Source of the DNA: Cellvibrionales bacterium UBA3090
Lineage (GTDB): Bacteria > Pseudomonadota > Gammaproteobacteria > Pseudomonadales > Porticoccaceae
Length of the DNA stretch: 10,030 bases
NCBI GenBank assembly: GCA_002367235.1
Contig: DFBC01000089.1
Span: 1-10,030, forward strand
Direction: 5' to 3'
Below, in pieces: positions 1 to 6,206 of this stretch. The position numbers were made by a program, and so were the translations under genes. Within the stretch, counting starts at the first letter, position 1. Each line of letters starts with the position of its first letter. Under the pieces are notes generated by a model, which worked only from the letters and a program-made list of their open reading frames with translations, ran no database searches and was not told where the DNA came from.

Positions 1-854
1 CCGGGGTTGTTAGCCACCAAGGTGTTAGCGTAATCAAAGATTGGATCTTCACCAAAGGTAACACCGGGCATAAGTTTGTTAATCACACCACAAACATCAT
101 CACCCGCTGCTGCTGTTGCACAATCCTGGCTGGAAGCCATCAACATCAGGGAACCCGTGGCATCATCACCATTCCAGACATAGACATCAATATCACCGAC
201 TCGGCCACCTTCGGAATAGGCCACGGCCACAAAGATATCTCCATCACTGTGTTCGCCGGTGAAACTCCCAGTATTTTCTCCGACCTCCAACGGGGTCAAA
301 CTGACGCTATCCCGAAAGAACCAAAAACCGGCATTTGATGAGCCGTTTACGGAGTGAGTATCAAGCCCGAAGTAAAAGATCACATGATCGTCAGCGGGAT
401 CGACATAAGCCGCCGCAAAAGCATTGACGATATCGTTTTTGTCGGGAACCTGATCACTTTCTACCTTGTACAGCCAGGGGCCTTCCTGAATACCATGGGT
501 ATCTTTGGAACCACCACCGGTATAGAAGCTGTCTTCAGGTGTTCTAAGTGCGACAAACGCTTCGGCACCATTGTCTATATTGTTGTTGGCAAAGGTGTCT
601 TCAATAAATGCAGTAGCGAAAGCGCTGGACGTACCGTTGTAAACATCTTCCCAGTCATCATTTCCTTCGTTGATCGTGTTACCGTCTCCGACGAAAGCCG
701 GAGTCGGATCATTTTTCTTGTCCTGGTCGCCATCGACACCAGCTCTGACATCCAACTCAAAAAGACCATTGTCATGAACGGCATAGATCTGTGCGGGCAT
801 GATCGTGAAACCAAGGACACAAAATATACAGATTAAAAATTGTCTAAGGCACAT
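1..854 (-). CDS. Secreted surface protein with a 'GLFELD...GFWFF' N-terminal domain, 3' end beyond the window
   Basis: An open frame starts at ATG 854-852 and runs without a stop to the left edge (284 complete codons). A strong GGAGG at 863-867, eight bases from the ATG, fixes the start. Residues 1-25 form a signal peptide with a hydrophobic core and likely cleavage after Ala25 (IYA|VHD), so the protein should be exported. The mature part opens with HDNGLFELD, then DDWEDVYN, GGGSKDTHGI, PDKNDIVNAFAA, FYFGLDTHSVNGSSNAGFWFF and a GDIFVAVAYSEGG stretch. I recognise this motif order from large bacterial surface or adhesin-like proteins whose N-terminal domain has no assigned biochemical function. 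The composition is acidic and rich in Asp, Gly and Asn, as in extracellular proteins. The upstream c-di-GMP riboswitch on the same strand suggests a role in adhesion or matrix formation, which is inference. The C-terminal anchor or repeats cannot be seen. Confidence 0.85.
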   Translation of the reverse strand, partial: MCLRQFLICIFCVLGFTIMPAQIYAVHDNGLFELDVRAGVDGDQDKKNDPTPAFVGDGNTINEGNDDWEDVYNGTSSAFATAFIEDTFANNNIDNGAEAFVALRTPEDSFYTGGGSKDTHGIQEGPWLYKVESDQVPDKNDIVNAFAAAYVDPADDHVIFYFGLDTHSVNGSSNAGFWFFRDSVSLTPLEVGENTGSFTGEHSDGDIFVAVAYSEGGRVGDIDVYVWNGDDATGSLMLMASSQDCATAAAGDDVCGVINKLMPGVTFGEDPIFDYANTLVANNP

Positions 855-886
855 GATTAGTACCTCCCCATTGATTTATTTCCTGC

Positions 887-903
887 GCACCCTAAACAGG
901 TGC
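887..903 (-). promoter_or_regulatory. Small hairpin just upstream of the surface-protein ribosome binding site
   Basis: On the minus strand GCACC (903-899) and GGTGC (891-887) flank a seven-base loop. The stem overlaps the end of the second short ORF and ends 20 bases before GGAGG. It has no U-tract, so it is not a terminator. It could modulate ribosome loading; this is inference. Confidence 0.3.
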
Positions 904-927
904 ACGCCGTTTTAAACGTGCCGCCAT
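892..927 (-). CDS. Possible 11-residue leader peptide, second short ORF in the leader
   Basis: ATG 927-925 is preceded by AAGGA at 932-936 (four-base spacing) and reads MAARLKRRAPV before a TAG at 894-892. It ends 37 bases before the surface-protein start. Its ATG and first codons (ATGGCGGC) form one arm of a hairpin with 952-959, so translation could depend on RNA folding. The peptide is very basic. It may be a regulatory leader ORF or chance; no homology can be judged at this length. Confidence 0.3.
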   Translation of the reverse strand: MAARLKRRAPV

Positions 928-1068
928 GTAATCCTTAGGTTTTAGAAATCAATGGCGGCGCTGATCGATTGTGTTTTGCGGGATTTGTTCATCTTGTTAC
1001 CTCTTTTTGCCGAACATAACTCGAGTGTCACGCGATCAAGAGGTATTCTCCCCCCTTCGATCAGCGCC
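920..1068 (-). repeat. Two overlapping inverted repeats giving mutually exclusive leader hairpins
   Basis: Stem A is a perfect 12-base inverted repeat, GGCGCTGATCGA at 957-968 with TCGATCAGCGCC at 1057-1068 (88-base spacer). It encloses the ribosome binding site and start of the first short ORF. Stem B is an 8-base repeat, GCCGCCAT at 920-927 with ATGGCGGC at 952-959. It sequesters the start codon of the second short ORF. The two share bases 957-959, so they compete. The matches are read directly; a regulatory role is inference. Confidence 0.5.
942..992 (-). CDS. Possible 16-residue leader peptide, first short ORF in the leader
   Basis: ATG 992-990 follows an AAGAGGT ribosome binding site at 999-1005 with good spacing (seven bases after AGAGG). 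It encodes MNKSRKTQSISAAIDF, then TAA at 944-942. Codons 9-13 (TCG ATC AGC GCC GCC) contain the downstream arm of a 12-base-pair inverted repeat and lead into the arm of a second hairpin, so a translating ribosome would open both. The good ribosome binding site and the placement suggest a leader peptide controlling the downstream gene. Alternatively it is the broken start of an older gene, or chance. Confidence 0.35.
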   Translation of the reverse strand: MNKSRKTQSISAAIDF

Positions 1069-1390
1069 CATAACAAGCGATTCAGAAAAAAGTCCTCACA
1101 ACGCGCGAACACATAACTCTGTGGTTTCGCATCGATACGAGGTAGAACGAGAATTGGGCTACCGAACCTTGAACAGCCACCGCGGTATCAACACCACGGT
1201 ACTGCAGGAAGTAGAATTCCCATTCACTTCCGGCTGCTATTCTCCACGGTGAAACACCAGGCATTACTTATTTGTTGGTTCGTCAGTTCGGGAATTGAAG
1301 AGGAATGCTGGATGAGCGTATTTGAAAAGACGGTGTCTCGTTATCAAATCAAACCTATTAACAACCACAAACCCAAACTGTTGCCTGAAG
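993..1390 (-). other. Long untranslated leader between riboswitch and short ORFs, no gene seen
   Basis: This stretch lies between the riboswitch and the first short ORF. Open frames exist on both strands (971-1252 plus, 1082-1264 minus), but they have no ribosome binding site, no recognisable motif and an odd composition. No strong intrinsic terminator follows the riboswitch. The best candidate is a five-pair stem, GAGAC/GTCTT at about 1326-1338, with a short T-run. I see no expression platform that I can name. A purine-rich GGGGGGAG at about 1049-1056 resembles a ribosome binding site but has no start codon at a suitable distance. Confidence 0.5.
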
Positions 1391-1502
1391 CTTTTCGGTA
1401 GTCCGGTCGTCTGGATAAGTAGAGACCCGTGGCTTTGCGTTGCTCACTAACAGCTAAACTACAAGATATCCATTACAGTGAGATGCTGCCCTTTCGAAAC
1501 TG
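1391..1502 (-). promoter_or_regulatory. GEMM-I cyclic-di-GMP riboswitch
   Basis: Read on the minus strand, the conserved GEMM-I core is present in order. AGGGCA lies at 1492-1487. A six-pair stem follows, CTCACT at 1482-1477 with AGTGAG at 1448-1443. Next comes the signature ACGCAAAGCC at 1440-1431. A second helix, GGGTCT at 1428-1423 with AGACGACC at 1412-1405, follows, and the closing TACCGA is at 1400-1395. TTTCG (1499-1495) can pair with CGAAA (1397-1393) as P1. The position matching G20 of the Vibrio cholerae Vc2 aptamer is G, which favours c-di-GMP over cGAMP as ligand. The first hairpin has a long 28-base loop instead of the usual GNRA tetraloop. The element lies upstream of and in the same direction as the surface-protein gene at 854. 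The family call is strong; the regulated gene is inferred. Confidence 0.85.
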
Positions 1503-1510
1503 TAATATCT

Positions 1511-1539
1511 TAAATAGTAAAGCTCGTAATCTTTATCAA
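1511..1539 (-). promoter_or_regulatory. Candidate sigma-70 promoter of the riboswitch transcript
   Basis: On the minus strand TTGATA (1539-1534, -35) and TATTTA (1516-1511, -10) are separated by exactly 17 bases. The predicted start, near 1503, would coincide with the first paired base of the riboswitch. The -35 is good and the -10 is weak (3 of 6). Its placement relative to the aptamer is the main support. Confidence 0.45.
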
Positions 1540-2020
1540 GTTTTTGGGGGAATAATTTTTTCTAATGACAAAGAACGTATGAGCGCGACCCACCCTTATC
1601 GCCAAACATTATGTTTCGCCCGTTAATTTTTTAACCACTCCAAAATAAAATCTGTAGGCACGCCGCCGTCACAATTTAAGGTAAGCCACAAATTCCCAAG
1701 GGAAAGCTATCTCAAACTTTCTCTGAGACAGCCCTTTCAAGATAGCTTTCGGCAACGCCGGACTGAGAATTCATTTGCCGAAAACGGATCTGGGTTCCAG
1801 CGTTTAATATCACCCACAGAGATACCCAATTTACTCCTGGGTGCACGATTAATGCGATTGTTTTCATCAACTAGATACCTAGAAATACACAACCAAACCG
1901 GCCACCCTCAATGGAGCCGAAAGAATGATCGTTGTGATAAAAATGGCCGCGTGCCGATGCGGATAGATAAAAGAAAGAGAATCTTGTTGAGAGGTTTAAG
2001 CCCACAGTATTTTTAGTGTA
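1540..2020. other. Intergenic region without a convincing gene, possible decayed minus-strand reading frame
   Basis: Apart from the inverted repeats, no intact gene is seen. On the minus strand, from about 1900 to 1623, one frame reads in a protein-like way: it includes ISVGDIKRWNPDPFSANEF and, near its end, GGVPTDFILEWLKN before a TAA. It is broken by TGA and TAG codons within the inverted-repeat region and has no start signal. This may be the remnant of a gene or of a dispersed element, or chance. Confidence 0.3.
1702..1783. repeat. Inverted-repeat element with two overlapping stems
   Basis: A perfect 11-base inverted repeat, GAAAGCTATCT at 1702-1712 and AGATAGCTTTC at 1740-1750, has a 27-base loop that itself holds TCTC/GAGA. 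A second, 9-base repeat, TTTCGGCAA at 1747-1755 and TTGCCGAAA at 1775-1783, shares bases 1747-1750 with the first, so the stems exclude one another. CGGC-AAC-GCCG (1750-1760) adds a small hairpin. There is no U-tract next to either stem. It could be a dispersed repeat, a structured RNA or a remnant of mobile DNA; I cannot assign a family. Confidence 0.55.
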
Positions 2021-2047
2021 TTGATCCAGGCAGGCACTAATTGCGTA
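2021..2047 (+). promoter_or_regulatory. ECF11/RpoE-type promoter of the oxidoreductase gene
   Basis: TTGATCCA (2021-2028) and CGTA (2044-2047) are separated by 15 bases. The same two blocks with the same spacing stand in front of the sigma factor gene in this window. They match the TGATCC-type -35 element known for RpoE-ChrR regulons such as that of Rhodobacter sphaeroides. Transcription should start about 45-50 bases before the coding region. Confidence 0.75.
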
Positions 2048-2102
2048 CAGATAAGAACGAAACTCTTTCTATCAGGTGGGGAAACCCTAAAGAGCCATGA
2101 CA

Positions 2103-3113
2103 ATGAAGCATAAAAAAATCGCTATTATCGGTGCTGGAATGGCAGGCGCGACTTTAGCCAATCAACTGATCAACGGTGGGTACCAGGTAACAATTTTCGA
2201 GAAAAGCAGAGGCACTGGTGGCAGGCAATCCAGTTGCCGAATCGGTACTGACAGTGCTGATCTCGGTGCCCCCTGGTACGCGCCAAAAACCAAACAATTC
2301 AGGCAATGGCTTATGGAGAGGCCAGAGGTGGCATTATGGCAGGCGAAACATCGAAATTTCTGCGACACCGAAGTCGATAGAAAATGTGTTTTTCTTTCCA
2401 CCCCCAGACAAAGTTCACTGACTCAAAACCTGATAAAAGGGGCAATGCTCTGCACAGAAGCAAATATACTCCGAATTCAGTCGGACGATCACGGTGTTCG
2501 ATTAGACAAAGAATTAGGGGAAATTAAATCCTTATTCGATGCTGTTATCGTCACCACACCTGCTGCTCAAGCGATACGCTTGCTGTCAGTGTGCCCCCAG
2601 TTTTCCAACCTAGCCTCAACGACCAAAAGCTCACCGAGTTGGGTATCTGTAATTTCGATCAAGGGGAAAAATAACATCGAACCAGACATACTATCTGGCA
2701 ACCATCCAATACTTCATCGAGCGATAAGGGACAGCAAAAAGCCGGGGAGAAACTCTTGGAGTCGGAAGGAAATCTGGGTATTGGAAGCCAACAGCGAATG
2801 GAGCCAACGGCATCGGGATAGCGCCCCAAACAATATAGGAAAAGCACTGATAAAAGCCTTTGCCGCAGTGGTGGATCAACCCATCGAAATCAGCTGTATC
2901 AGAACACACCGCTGGTTGTATGCAAGGCATCAATCAGCAACATCAGCAGATTATTTGTGGGATCCCATTAGTAAGATAGGTGTCTGCGCTGATTGGCTCA
3001 ACAACCCGGGCAATGAAGGGGCTTGGCTCAGTGCCAACGCCCTGGCTAACCACCTATTGTGCCACTCAACAAACAGTGATTGCTTACCATTAAATCATGC
3101 AGTTGTTAGCTGA
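2103..3113 (+). CDS. Renalase-like NAD(P)/FAD-dependent oxidoreductase (COG3380 type)
   Basis: The protein has 336 residues when started at ATG 2103. An in-frame ATG two codons earlier (2097) is possible, but AAAGAG at 2089-2094 is eight bases from 2103 and only two from 2097. The N-terminus holds a Rossmann dinucleotide-binding motif, IAIIGAGMAGATLA, followed by an acidic residue at the end of the second strand and FEKSRGTGGR, typical of FAD-binding amine-oxidase/renalase-like flavoproteins. The central part has THRWLYAR. The C-terminus has CADWLNNPGNEGAWLSANALA, the second FAD-contact region of this family. There is no signal peptide, so it is cytoplasmic. The substrate is unknown. The gene converges on the photolyase operon and has the same sigma-type promoter as the sigma factor gene, placing it in the photo-oxidative stress regulon. 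Family confidence is high; the reaction is not known. Confidence 0.88.
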   Translation: MKHKKIAIIGAGMAGATLANQLINGGYQVTIFEKSRGTGGRQSSCRIGTDSADLGAPWYAPKTKQFRQWLMERPEVALWQAKHRNFCDTEVDRKCVFLSTPRQSSLTQNLIKGAMLCTEANILRIQSDDHGVRLDKELGEIKSLFDAVIVTTPAAQAIRLLSVCPQFSNLASTTKSSPSWVSVISIKGKNNIEPDILSGNHPILHRAIRDSKKPGRNSWSRKEIWVLEANSEWSQRHRDSAPNNIGKALIKAFAAVVDQPIEISCIRTHRWLYARHQSATSADYLWDPISKIGVCADWLNNPGNEGAWLSANALANHLLCHSTNSDCLPLNHAVVS

Positions 3114-3116
3114 AGG

Positions 3117-3156
3117 TAAACGCAATTATTGGTTTGCTAGGGTCGTCTTGCGTTTA
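3117..3156. terminator. Weak inverted repeat between convergent genes
   Basis: TAAACGCA (3117-3124) and TGCGTTTA (3149-3156) form an 8-base inverted repeat with a 24-base loop, in the 58-base gap between the two convergent stop codons. It lacks a clear U-tract and the loop is long, so it is at best a weak bidirectional terminator. Confidence 0.3.
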
Positions 3157-3171
3157 TAGCTATTTACATGG

Positions 3172-4587
3172 TTATCTATTTTGATAATTCGAAAGGCTTT
3201 CTGCTCGGGCTTTTGCATAATCAATCACTGGCATCGGGCGTCCTACACTCATGGCAATTTGAGCGTTATGACGCTGATGCCCTGGCAAAGAGTTCAACTC
3301 CGGCAGCCAACGGGCAACGTAATCACCAAAGAGGTCAAAGCGCTCCGCCTGACGAAGTGGATTAAATATTCTGAAATAAGGTGCCGAATCAGCGCCGACG
3401 GAAGCACACCATTGCCAGCCACCAAGGTTAGAAGAAAAATCACCATCCACAAGGTGCTGCATAAAAAATTGAGCGCCCCTGCGCCAATCCTGTCGAAGTA
3501 ATTTGGTAAGAAACGACGCACAAATCATACGTACCCGGTTATGCATCCATCCGGTTTCGCGCAATTGCTTCATCCCGGCATCGACGATAGAAAACCCGGT
3601 TTCCCCGTTACACCAGGCAGCAAAAAGTACCGGGTTATCAGACCATACAATACGGTTTTCCACCTCTGGTCTGAAGGCCTCCCATTTGTTTAGTTTTGGG
3701 AACTGCGCCATAAGATGACGATAAAATTCACGCCAAATAATCTCTGTCAACCACTGCGATTCCAGCCAGTCATGACTCTCGTCGTTGGCTCTTAACCCCG
3801 CGATACACTGTCGGGCTGACAGCACGCCTGTGGTTAGGTAAGGAGACAACGACGATGTTCCCTCTAGCGCAGGATAGTCACGATCACGACTATATTGATT
3901 AACCCTCTGCGCCATAAAACCTTGCAGTTTTTCATGGGCAATATGCTCACCAGCTGGCCATAAATCCTCTCTCCAACCAATTTTTTCTTTATTGGGGAAT
4001 TCAATATTTCGAGGAACCTGGTCGCTGCTAATATTCGTCAATATCTGTATGTTTGGCGCAGGAAGAGGCTGAGGATTCGCACTTAAATAGGAACGTCGCC
4101 AGGATTTACTGAATGGCGTAAAAACTCTGTAGGGCAAGCCCTTTTGATTTGAGATTTCACTCGGTGGAACTATCACATCGCCATGAAATGAAAATGTTTT
4201 TATCCCATTATCGCCAAATAACTTTGTAACGGACGTATCTCGCCGTTGCTCATTAAGCGCATATTCATGATTAAAGTAGAGCGCGTCACAATTGTATTCA
4301 TGTGACACCTGGAGTAATGATGCTGGCGTATTGTCAAAAACATCACCCCGTATGACCTTAAGCGGAATATTAAGCTGCTGCAGCTTACGCCGTAACTCTG
4401 TCAGGTTAGCCAACCAAAAGGCGACTTTTGACGGCGAATCATCATGGCTGAACCATTGCTCGGGGGTTAAAACAACGACGGCCAAAAGCCCAGAACAAGG
4501 GGTAGAGCGCGAGGCATCTTCACATGCCCTAAACAGGGCCGGATTATCGACTATTCGAAGGTCATTGCGAAACCACACCAGCTTCAT
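3172..4587 (-). CDS. phrB: Class I CPD deoxyribodipyrimidine photolyase
   Basis: This 471-residue cytoplasmic flavoprotein uses blue or near-UV light to split cyclobutane pyrimidine dimers. The start is ATG 4587 (MKLVWFRNDLRI) with AGGGG five bases upstream; a longer frame from TTG at 4611 is less likely. The N-terminal alpha/beta antenna domain covers about residues 1-130, and LNEQRRD at 111-117 corresponds to the folate-contact VNE of E. coli PhrB. The FAD domain has PYRVFTPFSKSW (152-163), YPALEGTSSLSPYLTTG (238-254), EIIWREFYRH (282-291), TGWMHNRVRM (345-354) and NLGGWQW (387-393). By alignment by eye to E. coli, Trp315, Trp368 and Trp391 are the electron-transfer triad, Trp285 contacts the dimer and Asn387 faces FAD N5; all are present. 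Length matches the family (E. coli 472). It is the last gene of the sigma-chrR-phr operon, 57 bases after chrR. Confidence 0.96.
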   Translation of the reverse strand: MKLVWFRNDLRIVDNPALFRACEDASRSTPCSGLLAVVVLTPEQWFSHDDSPSKVAFWLANLTELRRKLQQLNIPLKVIRGDVFDNTPASLLQVSHEYNCDALYFNHEYALNEQRRDTSVTKLFGDNGIKTFSFHGDVIVPPSEISNQKGLPYRVFTPFSKSWRRSYLSANPQPLPAPNIQILTNISSDQVPRNIEFPNKEKIGWREDLWPAGEHIAHEKLQGFMAQRVNQYSRDRDYPALEGTSSLSPYLTTGVLSARQCIAGLRANDESHDWLESQWLTEIIWREFYRHLMAQFPKLNKWEAFRPEVENRIVWSDNPVLFAAWCNGETGFSIVDAGMKQLRETGWMHNRVRMICASFLTKLLRQDWRRGAQFFMQHLVDGDFSSNLGGWQWCASVGADSAPYFRIFNPLRQAERFDLFGDYVARWLPELNSLPGHQRHNAQIAMSVGRPMPVIDYAKARAESLSNYQNR

Positions 4588-4644
4588 TTGAATCCCCTGA
4601 CTATCAACCAAAATCCAACCCGATAAGCGTTAAACCGGGCCAAA

Positions 4645-5295
4645 CTAGAACCCGGTAACCGGCTGTAATAACTTGCCCAACAATGTAGTGAATCTCAGCG
4701 GGGAATCGGTGGCCACCAAACAGATACAACCTTGATCTTTATCCACCAACGGCTGATGCTCCACCTGATCGTCCAAATCGGCTATGTCACCTTGGGCAAA
4801 GCGCCCTATTTCATCGGAGAAGGATCCCCTCAACAAGAGTGTGAGTTCACTGCCACGGTGACCATGGGGTAGTATTGACTTACCCGGAGAAACCTTAAGA
4901 AGACGGCATACTCCCGCCCCTTCCGTAAAGATGTCAACGTAGGCAAAACCAGGAGCGAGGCGGCGCCAATTGATTGAATCCAACGACTCGCCAATATAGC
5001 TACGCAAGGGTGGAGGAACCAACCCATCGGATTGATCAGTAACCCCCTTCTCTGGCTCAGCTATTGGTTCCTCATCGAGCTGAGATAATATAGTTTCAAG
5101 GGAAGTGTCACTGATCTCTGAGCTATCCATTTGTTCCAATAGAGCACCACCAATAGCCTCAGTTTCGATAACGCTTTCGCGACACTTCTCACAGAGAGAG
5201 ATATGTGTCGCAACCACCAGCGCCATCCCTTGAGAAAGGGAACCAGCCACGTAGCTAACCAACGTCGATTCATCCAGGTGATGATTAATTTTCAT
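4645..5295 (-). CDS. chrR: ChrR-type zinc anti-sigma factor with C-terminal cupin domain
   Basis: The protein has 216 residues and binds and inhibits the cognate ECF sigma factor, releasing it on singlet-oxygen or related stress. The N-terminal zinc-binding anti-sigma domain shows His6, His31, Cys35 and Cys38, the same ligands at the same positions as in Rhodobacter sphaeroides ChrR. A variable linker spans about residues 55-95. The C-terminal cupin-like domain has PHGHRGSE and VEHQP, giving His144, His146, Glu150 and His180, each three residues beyond the zinc ligands known in Rhodobacter. Its ATG overlaps the sigma factor stop codon (ATGA), which implies translational coupling and matched amounts of the two proteins. 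GAGGGG lies nine bases upstream. It acts in the cytoplasm; no membrane segment is visible. Confidence 0.95.
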   Translation of the reverse strand: MKINHHLDESTLVSYVAGSLSQGMALVVATHISLCEKCRESVIETEAIGGALLEQMDSSEISDTSLETILSQLDEEPIAEPEKGVTDQSDGLVPPPLRSYIGESLDSINWRRLAPGFAYVDIFTEGAGVCRLLKVSPGKSILPHGHRGSELTLLLRGSFSDEIGRFAQGDIADLDDQVEHQPLVDKDQGCICLVATDSPLRFTTLLGKLLQPVTGF

Positions 5296-5882
5296 GCCTC
5301 ACCCCTCAGTGTCAATTTGAGCTTTTCCACCGCTAGCCGAATACGTGATTTCACACTTCCCAGAGGTATCATTAAACGGTCGGCAATTTCTGCATGGGAT
5401 CGCCCCTCAAAAAATGACATATAAATAACCTGTGCCTGATTTTCCGGCAGTTGATTGATCACCTGGGTCATTCGATAACTGGAAACATGTTTCTCAGCGG
5501 TATCTGGATCAGAGGCTTCCTCTAGGCTTTTTTCCATACGATCAAGGGAGTATTCCGGATACTTTTGACGGCGCATCCAATCAATACTTTGGTTTCGTGC
5601 CAAAGTGAAAAGCCAAGTACTGGCAGCAGCTTTTGCTGGGTCGAACAAATGGGCCTTACGCCACATGTTCAACATCGTCTCCTGTGTTAGCTCATCGGCT
5701 GTAGCCTCCGAAACACCAAGGCGAGTGATGTAGGCCTTAACCTTAGGGGCAAAGTGACGGTATAGCAGTACGTACAGGCTTTTATCCTGAGTAGATGCCA
5801 TCTTTACAAGGGTTCCAGTCCAATCTTCCATACTCGAAGAAAAAAGCTCCCTGTTTGGTTGTGTTTTATTCAATGGAACCAC
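5292..5882 (-). CDS. rpoE: ECF sigma factor of the RpoE/ECF11 type, partner of ChrR
   Basis: This RNA polymerase sigma factor has up to 196 residues. Region 2 lies at about 40-105 and includes DELTQETMLNMWRKA, FDPAKAAASTWLFTLARNQ and IDWMRR. Region 4 is at about 140-192, with LPENQAQVIYMSFFEG and a helix-turn-helix HAEIADRLMIPLGSVKSRI. The upstream end is uncertain: GTG at 5882 has no ribosome binding site, while ATG 5831 (MEDWTG, 179 residues) has AGGGAG some 15 bases upstream. It is the first gene of an operon with chrR and the photolyase. A TTGATCCA-N15-CGTA promoter at 5939-5965 indicates autoregulation. This protein should not be confused with the envelope-stress RpoE of E. coli; it belongs to the ChrR-controlled singlet-oxygen group by sequence and by its partner. 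Confidence 0.93.
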   Translation of the reverse strand: MVPLNKTQPNRELFSSSMEDWTGTLVKMASTQDKSLYVLLYRHFAPKVKAYITRLGVSEATADELTQETMLNMWRKAHLFDPAKAAASTWLFTLARNQSIDWMRRQKYPEYSLDRMEKSLEEASDPDTAEKHVSSYRMTQVINQLPENQAQVIYMSFFEGRSHAEIADRLMIPLGSVKSRIRLAVEKLKLTLRGEA

Positions 5883-5938
5883 ATTTAACGAATTATTGTT
5901 AGCCGCACCATTTTAAAAATTTCTGACTTATATTAATT

Positions 5939-5965
5939 TACGTTGTTTGGTTCTATTTGGATCAA
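5939..5965 (-). promoter_or_regulatory. Autoregulatory ECF11/RpoE-type promoter of the sigma-chrR-phr operon
   Basis: On the minus strand TTGATCCA (5965-5958) and CGTA (5942-5939) are separated by 15 bases, identical in both blocks and spacing to the element before the oxidoreductase gene at 2021-2047. The spacer sequences differ, which argues for conserved protein contacts rather than a copied segment. Confidence 0.8.
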
Positions 5966-6206
5966 ACATGAATTATTTAATGAAATGTTGTATCGGAAAG
6001 TGAGCTTTTTTACGGACTACGTAATAACTATCAATAATCTAAAGACAGAGCGCAACAGTGCGGTTAGTTACGATAAACCCAAGACAACGCTACAAATTAT
6101 CGAGAGGCAGCTATTCCAAAGGAGCAACGCAACCCTAAAAAAAATTCCTATAAGTTAAGGCCGCTTTGGTGGTGTTTATATATCTCTTGAAGTATAGATA
6201 GCACAT
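5966..6206. other. AT-rich intergenic region, nothing recognised
   Basis: This stretch lies between the sigma factor promoter and the comEA terminator. A plus-strand open frame (5943-6158, 71 codons) starts inside the sigma promoter spacer, has no ribosome binding site and resembles nothing I know. No strong hairpin, repeat or RNA gene is seen. Confidence 0.5.

Noticed and set aside
354..836. Plus-strand open frame of 160 codons
   Set aside because: It is antisense to the secreted protein on the minus strand, which has a ribosome binding site, a signal peptide and recognisable motifs; the plus frame has none of these.
971..1252. Plus-strand open frame of 93 codons in the leader region
   Set aside because: No ribosome binding site, no recognisable motif, and it runs against the inferred riboswitch transcript.
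1082..1264. Minus-strand open frame of 60 codons between riboswitch and short ORFs
   Set aside because: It has the right direction but no ribosome binding site and a composition unlike a real protein.
1325..1340. Possible terminator after the riboswitch
   Set aside because: The stem is five pairs with a G-U pair and only a short T-run, too weak to call an expression platform.
1429..1626. Plus-strand open frame of 65 codons
   Set aside because: It lies opposite the riboswitch and its promoter; its openness is a by-product of conserved RNA sequence.
2872..2879. Third TTGATCCA on the minus strand, inside the oxidoreductase gene
   Set aside because: The sequence 15 bases on is CTTT, not CGTA, and no gene follows in that direction.
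5943..6158. Plus-strand open frame of 71 codons upstream of the sigma factor gene
   Set aside because: It starts within the sigma promoter, has no ribosome binding site and no family resemblance.
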